Assembly: GCA_948474755.1 (NCBI GenBank)
Contig: CAOLHI010000075.1
Coordinates: forward strand, 744,001 to 808,000
Source: Ctenosaura bakeri
Lineage: Eukaryota; Chordata; Lepidosauria; Squamata; Iguanidae
Length of the DNA stretch: 64,000 nucleotides
Reading direction: 5' to 3'
Below are positions 31,930-44,378 of this stretch, piece by piece (the first letter of the stretch is position 1; each line of letters begins with the position of its first letter). The notes below the pieces were generated by a model. That model saw only the letters and a program-made list of their open reading frames with translations. It was not told the DNA's origin and made no database searches. The position numbers were made by a program, and so were the translations under genes.

Positions 31930-33077
31930 TTACACAAACAGTTATTGTGATCTTCAACTGTATGATAGTGGTAAAACAAGCATGTGAGTTAATAATAACC
32001 CCAAAGTTATTTTAGCTTTATAATGTTACTGTTGAGAACAAAATGTGATGATTTTTTTCTGTTAATGATCTTTTGAAGTGGTTGCTGCCAAACGTGGCAA
32101 TAGTCAAGTTCCTGTTCAAGGAGCAATTCTGCCTGTCTCTCTTCTTTCCATGGCTAGCCACAAAATCTTTTTCTCTTGTACACAATAGCACCATCTATCT
32201 GGTTATGTCAACCAGTTGGCTTTCAGCATGGAAATGCTTCCTTTTTCCAAAGAAGTGCCCTGGGGGAAGTTCTACTCACACCCAAGAACTGATGTCAGTT
32301 AATATTTGGACATGATTAATTAAGAGAACACCCTAAGGCAAACTCTGCTATTACAAAAATAAGGCAATAAAGCAGATTGCATAGTGGGACACCGATATGA
32401 CAGAATCATCCCAGATGCTCAAGTATTATTTTATGAGACACAGGTCTGGACAAATTACCTCTGCCTCTTTTGGACATGAAACCATTCATCTGGGTTTAAT
32501 CATAAAGCTCTTTAGTGGCTATTTATAGAAGCTCAGCCCTCCCCCTGTACACATGAACTCTTGGGCAGGCTGCATTTTTGGTACATGATAATTGTCCAGA
32601 ATTCTCACCAAATTTTGCTTTTCTTAACAAGGATGTCTTTATATTCCCTACTAGCATACCCCAGTGTTCTCAAAGTGCCCTCACTGCTTTGGGTCCAAAT
32701 GTACCTTTTCTCTTTTATGGTGGAATTCTGGGCGGCACGAGGTGTGTTCTAGAAAAAAGGCAAAGACCGTTTTAATCAGGCAAAGCTTCTGGGTCTCCTT
32801 TGAAGTGCTAGACTTGTGCTGTGTTTTTTTTTGATGTATGATTTTTAAAATGTTTAAATGGCTGTTTTAAATTAATGTGCAACTTAACATAACTTGCTAT
32901 GTTATTGCAGGCTGCCTGGATTCATTGGCTGTATTTATAGCGGTGATCCTACATTTAAAGCCTATTCCCCATCTTCAAGTTGTGCCCTATGAAATAAATG
33001 TTCTTTTAAAATGTATAAGATGACAAATGAGCAGGTGTAGACCCAAGCATTTTCATGAAAATTGATTCATCATTCAA
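31930..33077. other. Unassigned stretch
   Basis: No feature recognised; short frames at 32073-32315 and 32561-32775 lack domains. Confidence 0.4.
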
Positions 33078-33183
33078 AACTGATTCAATAGTTTTGTTTT
33101 TTATATGTGATTTTATTAATATAAAATATCTTACAAAATGAAAAATTATACACACCATATCATGATATTTAACTAACATTTGA

Positions 33184-35660
33184 CTATCTACTCATATACA
33201 TACAATATTTCCTTCTTTTTTGCCCCTTCTTTTTAATAATATATGATAACTGTTGTGGTGTTCTATACCATCTTGCTATGACTTTCATCTGTTGTTCTCT
33301 AACCTTATTATCTTTGATAATTTTGATTTCCCTTAGTGATTGTTCCATTTCTTTCTTATTGAGCTGGATGTCCTTACTCCAAGCTCCTAACAAACCTTCT
33401 ATAAGTTTATACTGATTATTCAATAACATCCTGTATATTTTGCCACCTAACCTTCTTGTCTTTTCTTCAATATTTCTTCTAATGGGTTTTGGCCATCTTT
33501 TATGGATATTATTTTCCATAAACTATTATATATACCATTTAATTGAAGTCAATATCGATTACTATTAATTCTAGTATTTCTTTTATCTCTATCCATTTAC
33601 CTAGATTATCAGATAGGTCACTTATTATCATATATCCAATACTCCTCAGTTTCCTGAATACTATTCCTTTACCAACTTCTCCTTCCTTATTCAAAGATTC
33701 TAAAGAGTGCCAATAATAATTTTTAATCTTCATTTGTCCTTGTTTGCCATATTTGCCACATTGTCCTAAAGGATCCTTTGTTAATTTTAATTTTCTCTCC
33801 TTTTCTTATTTCTAACATTGAGTTACATTCCATGTCATTTAACTGCTTCTCTATTCTAACCTATCTTTTTTGTATATCATATTCAAAATCTAATATCAAT
33901 AATAATAATAATAATAAATTATTTGTATCCCGCCTCTCCACATGGATCAAAGCGGCGAACAACATGAAATAGCATTATACGTTAAAAGACATTAAAAGAC
34001 ATTAAAAGACATTAAAAACATACCCAATCCTCCCCACCCTCCAACCCACCTAAACCAACCCCTTAAAATACACAGCAATTAACAATCCATCAATTACTAT
34101 TAGCAAGCAGCAAGGCAATAGATGGGAGGTGATGGAAATGCTAGTCTGGCTAGTCTGAAGTTTCCGGACTAAGCACATGGGTAGCCCTATGTAGAGCGCA
34201 TTGCAGAAGTCAACCTGTGAAGTATTGGAGAGTCTCAAAATATTGTTCCAGACAGGGAAGTCCCCACCCTCCTTCTTCTTGATGAGTATATGATAGTGTA
34301 TTAGAAATCCTACCCTTCTTTTTCTTTAATATCTATTCTCTTCTTTTCCTATCCCAATTTCTTAGTATCCTTATTGGAACTTCTTCTAGAATTGTTTGAA
34401 AAAGAAATAAAAATTTAAGGAGAATCATCATTTTAAATGCTCTAATCCATGTTAGGTTATTCCAATATTTCTTATCCCATTTACTTGTTTATTTTTTCCC
34501 CATACTTGGTTATAATTCCCTTGAATCATATTATTTATATTTGTCATTATATATACTCCAAGATATTTCATTTTCTTCACTCCTAACTGTAAATCTGTTA
34601 CCTTCTGAATTTGCTTTTGTTCCTCCCAACTTGTATTTATAAACATTATTTCTGATTTATCTATGTTAATTTTATGTCCTGACACCTTTTCAAAGTTATC
34701 AATTATATCTAACAACTTTTTAATTGTTTGATATGGCTGTTCTGTAACAATTAGTGCATTGTCAGCAAATAAATATTTTTACTTCTCCCTTACCTATAAT
34801 GTAGCCTATCATTCCTTCTTCCTTTCCAATAATATTAGCTAATGGCTCAACTGCCATTATAACATTGGGGATAATGGGCATCCTTGTTTTGTACCATTTC
34901 TCAATTTAATTACCCTTGAATTATTTCCATTAACATTTAGTTGTGCCTCATTATCTTTGTATAATTTTCTTATTGTATTTCCAAATTTCATTCCTAATCC
35001 AAATTTCTTACAAACATTATATAAATATACATGATTTATTGAATCAAAGGCTTTATATACATCCACTTTCAATAGCCCCATCATTTTTTTCCTTCTGTTT
35101 TGCATGATAAATTATATTAATTATATTTCTAATTGGATCTCCAATTACTCTCCCTTTCATGAATCCATATTGATCTTCCTTTATTAGTACTGGTAAAAAA
35201 TTTTCCAATCTATTTAGCGATATCTTTCCAAAAGTTTTATAATCTTGGTTAGCTAATGTTATAGGGCAGTAGCTTTCTGGGTTCATCTCAACCTTATTAG
35301 GTTATAAATTTCGAATTATTTCAACTGATTTTTAAGAATTGGGTATATCTTGTTTTTCTAGCACCTCATTATAAACCCTTACTAAATGAGGAGTTCGTTT
35401 TTAAAAAAACATATTTATAAAAATTACCCATTAAACTATCTGGCCCAGGTGATTTTATTCCTTTCAACTGATCAATTACTCTCTCCACTTCTTCTTTACT
35501 TATTGGGGCATTTAGCTGTCTATTCTGCTCTACAGTTAACTTACAGTTCAGTTAACTTACTACCTCTCTATCTTTATACAGTATTTCATAAAATTTTGCC
35601 ATCACTTCTCTTATTTTATTTTCCTCTATCACTATTTCTCCATTTTCTTCCCTCAATTTA
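33184..35660 (-). pseudogene. L1 ORF2 reverse transcriptase and C-terminus remnant
   Basis: From right to left: a KEEVERVIDQLKGIKSPGPD-like stretch (about 35430-35510), PESYCPITLANQDYK and EDQYGFMKGR (35053-35286), VDVYKAFDSI and NGTKQGCPLSP (34857-35105). The YADD region around 34780 is frameshifted. Then KINIDKSEIMF and MKYLGVYI (34452-34715), and the C-terminal ARWYRTPQQLSYI with KKGQKRRK (33184-33519). The motif order is that of L1 ORF2p. Several frames are needed and the L2 insert splits it, so it is dead. Confidence 0.9.
33897..34260 (-). mobile_element. L2 LINE fragment nested in the L1
   Basis: The minus frame 34050-34238 contains DFCNALYIGLP and LVRKLQ, the conserved C-terminal block of L2/CR1-group RTs (normally DYCNALYxGLP). 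Its 3' end, read on the minus strand, is 'gttcgccgctttgatcca' and 'ggcgggatacaaataa', then an (ATT)n tail (33897-33917). The middle contains a tripled 'acattaaaag' unit. The tail is shared with the SINE at 58.83 kb. Confidence 0.85.
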
Positions 35661-35751
35661 TTAATTCTTTTTGTCTCTTTACTCCTTCTCCTCAAACATC
35701 TAGCCTGCCTTTCATCCCCTGTATACCACATGCTTGAAATTCATTTTTAAC

Positions 35752-36600
35752 GGGCTCAAAATGTTGGACATCCAATTCAATTAGCGTACTGGGAACGGAG
35801 TTGGCAACGGACACAGAAATTTACCGCAGCTCAGAACCTAAAGGAGAACTATTTTAAGCTTTTTCATAGATGGTACATGACACCAGAAAAATTAAAGAAA
35901 AGATATAACACGGGAACAGGGCATTGTTGGAAGTGTCAGGAGAATGTTGGCACACTATTTCATATGTGGTGGTCATGTCCTAAGGCTAAAAAGTACTGGA
36001 ATGATATTCATAATATGATATGTACAATATTAAGGGTTCAACTGGATAAGATACCTGAACTGTATCTGTTAAATATGACATATATGTTAGATGGAACTGG
36101 CATAAAGAAATATTGGAGAATATTACTATATATGATTACAACAGCTCGTATTGAATATGCAAGGTTATGGAAAACTGAACAAATACCCACAATAGAGTGA
36201 TGGTGGGCAACTTTTATTGAAAATCGGAATGCAGATATAGTCTCTCAGAGACTGAAAGGAAAATCAGATGATGATATCAATAAAGAATGGCAAATTGTGC
36301 TGGATATGGATGGGGTTTTGACAGGAAATAATTCTTAATTCATGGTAATATGATAGCAAGAAGAAGAAAAACAGAGAAATATCATGGAACATGTAAAGTT
36401 AGGTTGAAATGCAGGAACTATCTTGGTATTGTGATAAATTTGTTGCAATGCATAATGATAGTATGTCAATGATATAACAGTTTATGTAATCCAGAGAGGA
36501 GTGGAGGATAACTGTAACAATTCAGTAAATGTACAGTGAGAAATGTATGTTTTATATGGTGAACTATAATAAAATTATATTTAAAAAAAAGAAAAGAAAA
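35752..36600 (+). mobile_element. 5'-truncated L1, sense, nested in the antisense L1
   Basis: The insert is flanked by the perfect 16-bp duplication GAAATTCATTTTTAAC (35736-35751, 36601-36616). It carries the ORF2 C-terminus and 3' UTR and ends 'aataaaattatatttaaaa' with an AAAG-type tail. Its 849 bp are well preserved relative to the host L1, consistent with later insertion. Confidence 0.95.
35877..36200 (+). pseudogene. L1 ORF2 C-terminal domain
   Basis: The 107-codon frame begins MTPEKLKKRYN and holds the Cys-His block CWKCQENVGTLFHMWWSC, the conserved CCHC-like region at the ORF2p C-terminus. It is followed by KYWRILLYMITTARI. The stretch is intact, but it is detached from RT by 5' truncation. 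Confidence 0.9.
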
Positions 36601-36630
36601 GAAATTCATTTTTAACAACTGATTCAATAG

Positions 36631-38822
36631 TGAGATTGATCAATAGTACTAAAGTCTGTACATTTTCCTTAGGTGATAAATTCTGGGCAATTGTTTGATC
36701 ATCATTATGATCCTTCAGGGACTTACTCACTTCCATGTTCTAGCATACTGTGCCTACCACTTAAAGGATTTAATTGAATCCACTGCTTTTTAAGGTGTCA
36801 CAGCAAGGTTTGCTATACTATTAGACAGTGTAAGACAGCTATCTAATGTGACTGATTCTGGTGGGCATGGAATCACAGCAAATGTTGACAGAGCTGTGTG
36901 TGCCAAACAGACCTCCCTATATGTTCCTAAACTACTGTACTGCCTTCAGGTGTAGTGGAACATGATATCCTGCCGTTAGCCTTGAAAGAGCAATCAGCTG
37001 CCCCTTCTGTACCTGGAACTGGCAGACATACCATTGACTAAATCACTAGAGTAGACCCACTAAACCTGATGAGTTAACAATTATATAAGTTCCATTGATT
37101 CAGTGGGTTACTCATGTTTTTGGATTTACTCTGCTTGGGACTCACAATTGGATTTGAGCCCTTGTATTTTACTTCAAGAAGCAAAATATCTTAAGTCATC
37201 CCTGTACCCCAAAATTCTTTATCATTCATAGAATGTGAATGAAGAAAGGAAGAAGGAAGAAGGGAGGGAGGGAGGGAGGGAGGGAGGGAGGGACCTTTGC
37301 TGGGTAGCTGGTTGGCAATATTTCAGAAAAAGAAATTAACACAGTGTGATTTTAGAAAACTAATGCAGTAGCATTTACAGCAAGCTCACTGTGCAATAGT
37401 TTGTTACCCTGGAAAGTTTCTTAAAATGTTAGTTCTTGAATAAGCTGGTTGCTATGGAAACTAGGCCTAGCAGGAAGGAGGAGGGCAGTGTATTCTCACA
37501 GGAACCCAACCTCTTAATGTTGATAACTCTGAATACAGGTTGGATTGGGGAATATGGGGAAAAGTTACAGGTACTGGACAAGGCAGTTTGGGGAATTAGA
37601 GGCGCAGGTTCTCAAATCTTTCTAACAAGTATTACCTATGAGAAAATAAAGTCCCAGGCAACACTGGGTATATATGCTAGTTTGCTAATAACAATATATG
37701 TCCTAGCTTTTCCTTCTTTCTGTTGTTTTCCTTCTTTCTGTTGTTATGCCTGTGAAGAGCTAGCAGTAAGACTTCTCACAATCCTTATCATATATCCTCT
37801 CTCCATTCTCAGAAGATAATTTACAACCCTTCCAATTGACATCTCTTAGCCCAGGACTTGTAAACCAAGCAAACCTTGAAGGCTAGTTTAGCAATCAGGC
37901 TTCATATCAAAACTGTCGGATAACTTCTGTGTTATCATGCACAGATTTACAACCTATCCCATCATCCTTTTACAGCATAGCATTCTCGCATAAAGCCTCA
38001 CTGCATAGCCATGATTTTCCAGGCAAAGGTAAAAAGCATATATATAAAGTATACAGTAGCAAAACCGAGAGCACTTCCTACAATACAGCAAGGCACTAAA
38101 CATACTGTATGCAAACAGCAAAACATACATATATTATTATATGAAAACCTTTAAGTGTAGCATATAATAACACCATTAAACATGATCAACAGGATGAGAT
38201 AACTAGGCCTATTTAACCACATGGCATGGCATTAGTACATATAGCAAGGATAGGCTAAATGTAATACATGAAAAGACAAGAGTAACTAAGGATAATCAAT
38301 TTTCAATGCTCACATACAGTAAAGCTCACTGTACACCGCAATACGGCAATAACACAGCATGAAATATCAGGATCTCATGCAGCATGGTAGTAACTGATCA
38401 CTCGATAGTAACATATGTGGTTGTACATTCTAGAAACAGATCTCCAGCAAGGCATATATCATGTAATATATAACAAATCTCTAACAGAACCAGCTCTAAA
38501 AGGACTCTATATCAAAAGTAATAAGAACACAATCTAACATACAGTGGCAATATGTTCACTTCATTTTTCACACCTTCAGTAATCAATCCCCTTACACATA
38601 AGGTTTCACATATGGTGGCATGTAACACATGATGGGAATTCAAGCATTGGCTATACCAAGATGATCACTCATTACAACAAGATAACATACACTTCCAGCC
38701 CAGGATGAAAACTTTATACCAGCATACAGTATCCAAAAGCATAAAATTATCAAAAAGCATTCATCATCATGACAGAGGGACACTTTGCAACATGGCAGGA
38801 AACAAAACCAACTTGATAATAT
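36631..38822. other. Unassigned stretch with a (GGGA)n tract
   Basis: A (GGGA)n repeat lies at 37255-37292. The 127-codon frame at 37436-37819 has no recognisable domain and contains a local tandem duplication ('tttccttctttctgttgtt', about 37708-37745). No gene evidence. Confidence 0.45.
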
Positions 38823-39870
38823 CAGGGATGGGCAACTGCAAAGAAAGCAGGGGACATTTTTCACCCCCTCAGTCCCTTGGCAACCACAGGAGTGCAGCTG
38901 ACCTGGCTGAAAGTGACATCATGACTTCCAGCTTGGGATGGAGTGAGTGAACTCACATCCGGAGCTCCAAGGGGATAGAGAGGCTGTTTTCTTAGCTTTA
39001 ATCTGGAGCTCAGAGTACCCAGCTGTGACTCTGGAAAGAGGGGTCCCTGGTCTCCCCACTATTGTTGATCATGGTTTCCAAAGCTGTTGCTCAGAGAACA
39101 GTGGAGCAACAGCTACCATTATTGGTGTGTGGTGTCTGAGCTGCAATCTCTGAAGTCAGGTGGGGGAAGCACTTTCCTCCACCCACATATCTTACAACCA
39201 CCAAATCTTCAAAAGTAAGGTGAATTAAAAAGGTGATCAGATTTCTAAGAAGTGTTTTTGACATCAGTAATGACACCCAATACTGTTGTTTTTGTTGGCT
39301 CATACTAGGCTAAGATTGAGCAATTTTTCACCTATGTTTCCCTTTGCTGAACTGGAAATATTTATGGTTATTTCCCTTGTATGATTTTCTTTTTTATGTA
39401 TGGAGTGTTGGGTGACAGATTTCTGTTGTGTGAGGGGGACAGAGTGAGATGATCAGAGTGGAAGTCTTAAAGATTGCTTTTTTGGTCTCCCTCTCTTTGA
39501 ATTTACTGCCTCTGTCTTTCTATTTTGTAGCTACAGCTGTTATAGTTGATTAAATTTTGCCTCTTTTTTGTTGTGCCCCTATTCATACACTTCTACTACA
39601 ATATATATTTCTATTCTTTTTTCTGTATATCACTTTGAAGGTTGTACTTTTTTTTCTCCTCTTTCCCCCCTTTGCATTATAAACTGTAATTGAGTAAATC
39701 ATCAGCCACTTGCTGCTGTTGCCAATCGCTAAATTGTGTCCTTGAAAACACTGCTGGCTGGCAGAATAATCAGTTGGATAAGACTGGATTATGCAAGCTG
39801 AGCTGTATTGTTGAAATAAGTTTATTAGCAGCGACTTTAAGGCTTCATTCTGCCCCTTCATTGCTGTGAT

Positions 39871-39871
<1 letters not shown>

Positions 39872-39920
<49 letters not shown>

Positions 39921-40007
39921 AATCAAAATTTCCTATTGGTATTTTTGGTTTTTCCCCCCTTTTTGCTGTGATTTGGATCTTGATATTTGATTTATAGTAT
40001 AGTATAG

Positions 40008-40038
<31 letters not shown>

Positions 40039-40081
40039 ATAAATAAGATGCAATAAAAAGACAAACACACACACACACACC
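39872..40081 (+). repeat. Compound microsatellites in the L1 5' region
   Basis: (CTAT)n at 39872-39919, (AT)n at about 40008-40036 and (AC)n at 40065-40081, separated by T-rich DNA. Confidence 0.9.
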
Positions 40082-40466
40082 TATCATCCTTTTTTATTTT
40101 TTCATAATTGATTTTTTCTTTTTTTTACTACTACTGAAAATATAAGGAAGAAGATGGGAAGAAAGAAGGTAGAAGGAAGGTAAGAAGGAAGTAAGAGATA
40201 AGAAGAGTGAAGGCAGAGAAACATTTAAAAGGAAGAGGAAGGAAAGGAAGAGTTGAAGAGTGATAACTATGAGAAGTAAAGGTACTAGGAGGGTAAGCAG
40301 AAGAAGGTAAGAGAGATAGAAGAGAGAGAAGAAGAAGGTTAAAGCAAGTGGAAGAAGGTGTGAGGGTGCATTGCTGAAAGAAGTATGGAAGAATTTAGAA
40401 AGAAATAAGATTTTTAAAAAATGGCACCTGGTTTGAGATAGAGGAAGATCCTGCAAGTACAAGCAA

Positions 40467-41240
40467 TGCAAAGGAGAAGAGACTCAACAGAAGAAGTCCC
40501 ACAATACTTGTCTAACTTTATGACGGAGATAAAAGAATTCAGGAAGGAGATGGGAATCCAATTAAATGACATCCATGCTGGTCTATGATTGTAATAAAAT
40601 GATTGATTGATTGATTGATAAATGACATGAACATTAATTTATGTAATTCCATAATTTATGGAATTATGGAGAAAGTAAAGAAGGAAGTTAGAGAAAATAA
40701 AGAAGAAATCTAAATGTTAAAAAGAGATATTAAAAACTTTCTCATCTTTTTGTTGGGTTTTTTAACAACACCCTAAATCTGAGCCAGATTTCCTTTCCTT
40801 TCTGTTCCAGCATAGCCAGATGACCAAGTTGTTTTTTCAGCTCTACATTTGAGAATGAGAATAATTAAAGATTTGGTGAAGAGTCTGGAGTGTGAAGAGG
40901 AAGTGGACAGAGATTGATCATGTGTACAGAATGAATTCAGTCTTTGCTAGAAGGAAGAATTTAGTGCATGACCAATATGTAAAATAAAAAAAAAGTGAGA
41001 GACTTTATCCTTGATGTGCACCACCATATTATATGATTATTCTGAAGGAAATTTGAGTAAGACTTTCAAGGAGAAGGAAGCCTTCAGCTGGGATAGTCTT
41101 GAAGGCTTGAACCTGTCATTTAAGGGTGAAAGATATGAAATTAATAAATGGAAAAAGCAAAAGAATTTCTGAAGAATTTAAAGGAAGATCTGAAAAGGAA
41201 GATTTAAAAAATGTTCAAGAGGGAGAGGTTTCGAAACATA
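40467..41240 (+). pseudogene. L1 ORF1 remnant
   Basis: An ATG near 40467 opens a frame with MQRRRDSTEEVPQYLSNFM and a Lys/Glu-rich helix EIKEFRKEMGIQ, as expected for the coiled-coil start of ORF1p, the RNA-binding chaperone of L1. It is cut after about 35 codons by a 46-bp insertion (40573-40618). The remaining Lys/Glu-rich sequence runs on with many stops. Confidence 0.6.
40573..40618 (+). mobile_element. 46-bp retroelement tail micro-insertion
   Basis: The sequence 'ggtctatgattgtaataaaa' plus a (TGAT)n tail is flanked by TAAATGACAT at 40563-40572 and 40619-40628. The duplication and 3' repeat tail show a reverse-transcribed insertion truncated to its last ~46 bases. The parent family is not certain. 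Confidence 0.8.
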
Positions 41241-42726
41241 ACATTCCAGTTTGACAAAATGGAATCCTCTGAAACTCAAAGAGAAATGGAAATCTTCAAA
41301 TAAAGAGGGAAATCATCACAAGAAAGAAAGAGAAGTGTCACTGTTGATCTCGCATGTTTCTGTATTAAGAAGGGAGGGGGTAAGACATGAATGGTAATTT
41401 TGTTACTTGGAATGTAAAAGGTATTAATACTTTTAAAAAAGAAATTTAATATTCCATTATTTGAAGAAATTAAATGCAAATATTGTTTGCAAGAGAGTAG
41501 AATTAGAAAGAAATATGGTAATTTATTAATACAAAAAAATTTAGGTAGAGAATTCTCTTTACTGAGACTAAATAAAAGAAATGGGGCTGTAATATATGTC
41601 AAGGAAAATTTAGTTCCAAAATTGATTTATTCTGACAATAAAGGAAGATATGTAGCAGTGGAAATTACAATGAATGATTATAAATTATTAGTTCTTGGAA
41701 TTTATAACCAGTGCAAGAAAGACTTTTTTTAAAAGAACTAAAGATAAAATTCTGGATTTTAGGTATGATAATGGGTGCATTAACTTTAATGGAATGGTAG
41801 ACTCAATAGTAGATAGACATTCAGATTAAAAAATAAAGAAAAATCAGTGCGAGAAAAAACTAGTGAGAGAGTTTCTTGTTATAGTAGAAGAGTTGGAGTT
41901 GGCAGATGTGTGGAGGTAACAAAAATGTTATACATTCTTTTTGAATATTCAGTCATTTTTGAGAATCAATAAGATTACATTAGAAGAGATTAAGGAGATT
42001 ATTAAACTATTGAAAAGAGGCAAAGCATCAGGGAATGATAGTTTAACAGCTGTCTGTTATAAGATATCTGTAGATGAATTAGTTCAACCATTACAAAAAG
42101 TCCTCAATGGTATCCTCCAGAATAATAGAATCACAGGAACTTGGAAAGAGGCAACTATGGTTTTAATATCAAAGGAATATCAAGACCCTAGGATAATTAA
42201 AAATTATAGGTGCATTTCCTTATTGAATGAAGATTATAAAAATTTTGCATTGATACTGGTGAATAGATTAAAAGTTAATCTCCAAGTATTTGTACATGAA
42301 GATCAAAATGGGTTTCTCCTCGAGAGACATATAAAAAGTAATATCAGAGTAGCTATTGACATAATAGAGTACTTAAATTACCATAATTATTTTAAGGGAG
42401 CATTATTTTTTATAGATACCAAAAAAAGAGCATTTGATCATTTGAATTGGACATTTCTCTTAAATTTTATGAAGGAAATAGAGGTTAATGAAAATTATTA
42501 TAGTTGAATTAATGCAAATTTTGATTATGTGAATCAAAAAGCTAAACTGAAAATTAATGATAGTGAGTCATAGAAATAGAAAAAGATACAGGAAAAGGAT
42601 GTCTGCTTTCCCCTTTATTGTTTATTTTAACATTAGAGATCTTATGTAGGGAAGTTAGATCTGATACGAGAATTAGGTGAATAAGGATAAGGAAACAGGA
42701 ATTTAAACTACAATTTTTTGCAGACT

Positions 42727-43351
42727 TCAGCAGTATGACATCAAGAGTCAAGAAAGCCAACTTGACACTTGGTTGCATCAATAGGAGTATGGTGTCTAGA
42801 TTGAGGAAAGTAGCAGTAGCACTCTATTCTGCCTTGGTCAGACCTGATCTGGAATACTGTGTGCAGTTCTGGGCACCTTATTTCAAGAAGGATATTGACA
42901 AGCTGGAATGTGTCCAGAGGAGGGGGACCAAAATTGTGAAGGGTCTGGAAGCCATGCCTTATGAGGCACGGCTTAGGGAGTTGGGTATGTTTAGTCTGCC
43001 AAAGAGAAAGTTAAGAGGGGACATGATGGCTATGTTTAAATATTTGAAAGGATGTCATATCGAAGAAGGAATGGGTTTGTTTTCCACTGCTCCAGAGACT
43101 AGGACAAGGAGCAATGGCTTCAAATGACAGGAAAAGAGATTCAATCTGAACCTCAGGAAGAATTTCCTGATGATCAGAGCTGTCTGGCAGTGGAATATGC
43201 TGCCTTGGAGTGTGGTGGAGTCTCCTCCTTTGGAAGTTTTTAAACAAAGGCTGGATGGCCATCTGTCCGGAATGCTTTGATGTGGGTTCCTCCATAGCAG
43301 GGAGTTGGACTGGATGCCCCCTGTTGTCTTTTCCAATTCTATGATTCTATG
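42727..43351 (+). mobile_element. CR1 3' end nested in the L1 RT
   Basis: The 42735-43127 frame encodes the CR1 ORF2 C-terminus: [34 protein letters not shown] and [18 protein letters not shown] 3' UTR follows and terminal octamers ATTCTATGATTCTATG end at 43351. L1 RT sequence stops and resumes exactly around it, so CR1 moved into an existing L1. Confidence 0.93.
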
Positions 43352-44354
43352 TTGTTTTCATATTAGAAGACCCTCAATTAAATGTAGAAAAATTATTAAA
43401 AGTGATAAGGGAATATGGTAAGCACTTGAGTTTTAAACTGAACTCTGATAAATGAAAAATTTTGACCAAAAATATGTCGATACAAGAACAAAGGGACCTT
43501 GAACTGACAACAGGTTTTGAAATGGTGAATGTCATAAAAGTGACATAAATTTGACTATCAATAACCAGAATTTGTATGACAATAACTATGCAAAATTATA
43601 GGACAATATAAAAATGATTTAAATAAATGTAAAAATTTACCTTTATATTTGTTGGGAAAAAATTTGATAGTGAAAATGAATGTGCTGCCAAAGTAATATA
43701 TTTATTTCAAACCATCCTAATTATTTTGTCAGATACACTTCTTAAAAATTGGAAGAGAGATCTATCTTCATTTATTTGGTTAGATAAGAAACCTAGAATT
43801 AAAGAGAAATTGATGATGGGCATGAGAGAAAGAGGGGGGTTATGTCTATTAGATTTGAAATTATATTTTGAAGCTTCAAGCTTAGCATGGTTGAAAAAAA
43901 AATGGATCTTATTAAATAATAGAAGATTGTTACAACTGGAGGGCCACAATTTAGGATTTGGCTGGCATGGGTGTCTGTGGTACAGGAAAGTGAAAGTAAA
44001 TTCAGAATTTAAGAATCATATTATAAGGAGAGCACTACTAAGTGTTTGGAAAAGAGTATAAAGATAGTTTTGGTATTAGAATCCTCAGTTGGTTATCCCA
44101 AGAAGCTTTCCATAAAAGAGAATTAGGAAGTCTACAAAGATGGATTAGATATTCAGATTTATCAGAGAATGAACAAGGAAACTGGAAATTAAAAGAATTT
44201 CACAAACTGGGAGAAGGGAGTATTAAAATTCAATGGTTATCTTATTTTCACTAAAGGAAAAGATTAAGTGAGGGAAAAAATCAAATATGATTTTGAAAAA
44301 AATGAATCAGAATTACAGAAGTTAATTCGTAAAGGCAATCCTCATTTGATAGCT

Positions 44355-44378
44355 ACACACACACACACACACACACAT
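44355..44378 (+). repeat. (AC)n microsatellite in L1
   Basis: About eleven AC units followed by an AT-rich stretch. Confidence 0.9.

Larger units (their letters stand above)
33092..36616 (-). mobile_element. 5'-truncated L1, antisense, with nested L2 and L1
   Basis: The 14-bp duplication AACTGATTCAATAG lies at 33078-33091 and 36617-36630. On the minus strand the element runs from within ORF2 (upstream of the RT core) through RT and C-terminus to an A-rich end at 33092. It is interrupted by an L2 fragment (33897-34260) and by a sense L1 (35752-36600). Coding pieces are described separately. Numerous frameshifts and stops make it a fossil. Confidence 0.92.

Noticed and set aside
33078..36630. 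Single L1 with 5' inversion (twin priming)
   Set aside because: The inner sense L1 has its own A tail and its own perfect 16-bp duplication, so two insertions explain it better.
37255..37292. CRISPR-like or other spaced repeat arrays
   Set aside because: All regular arrays in the window are simple microsatellites without spacers, and the DNA is vertebrate.
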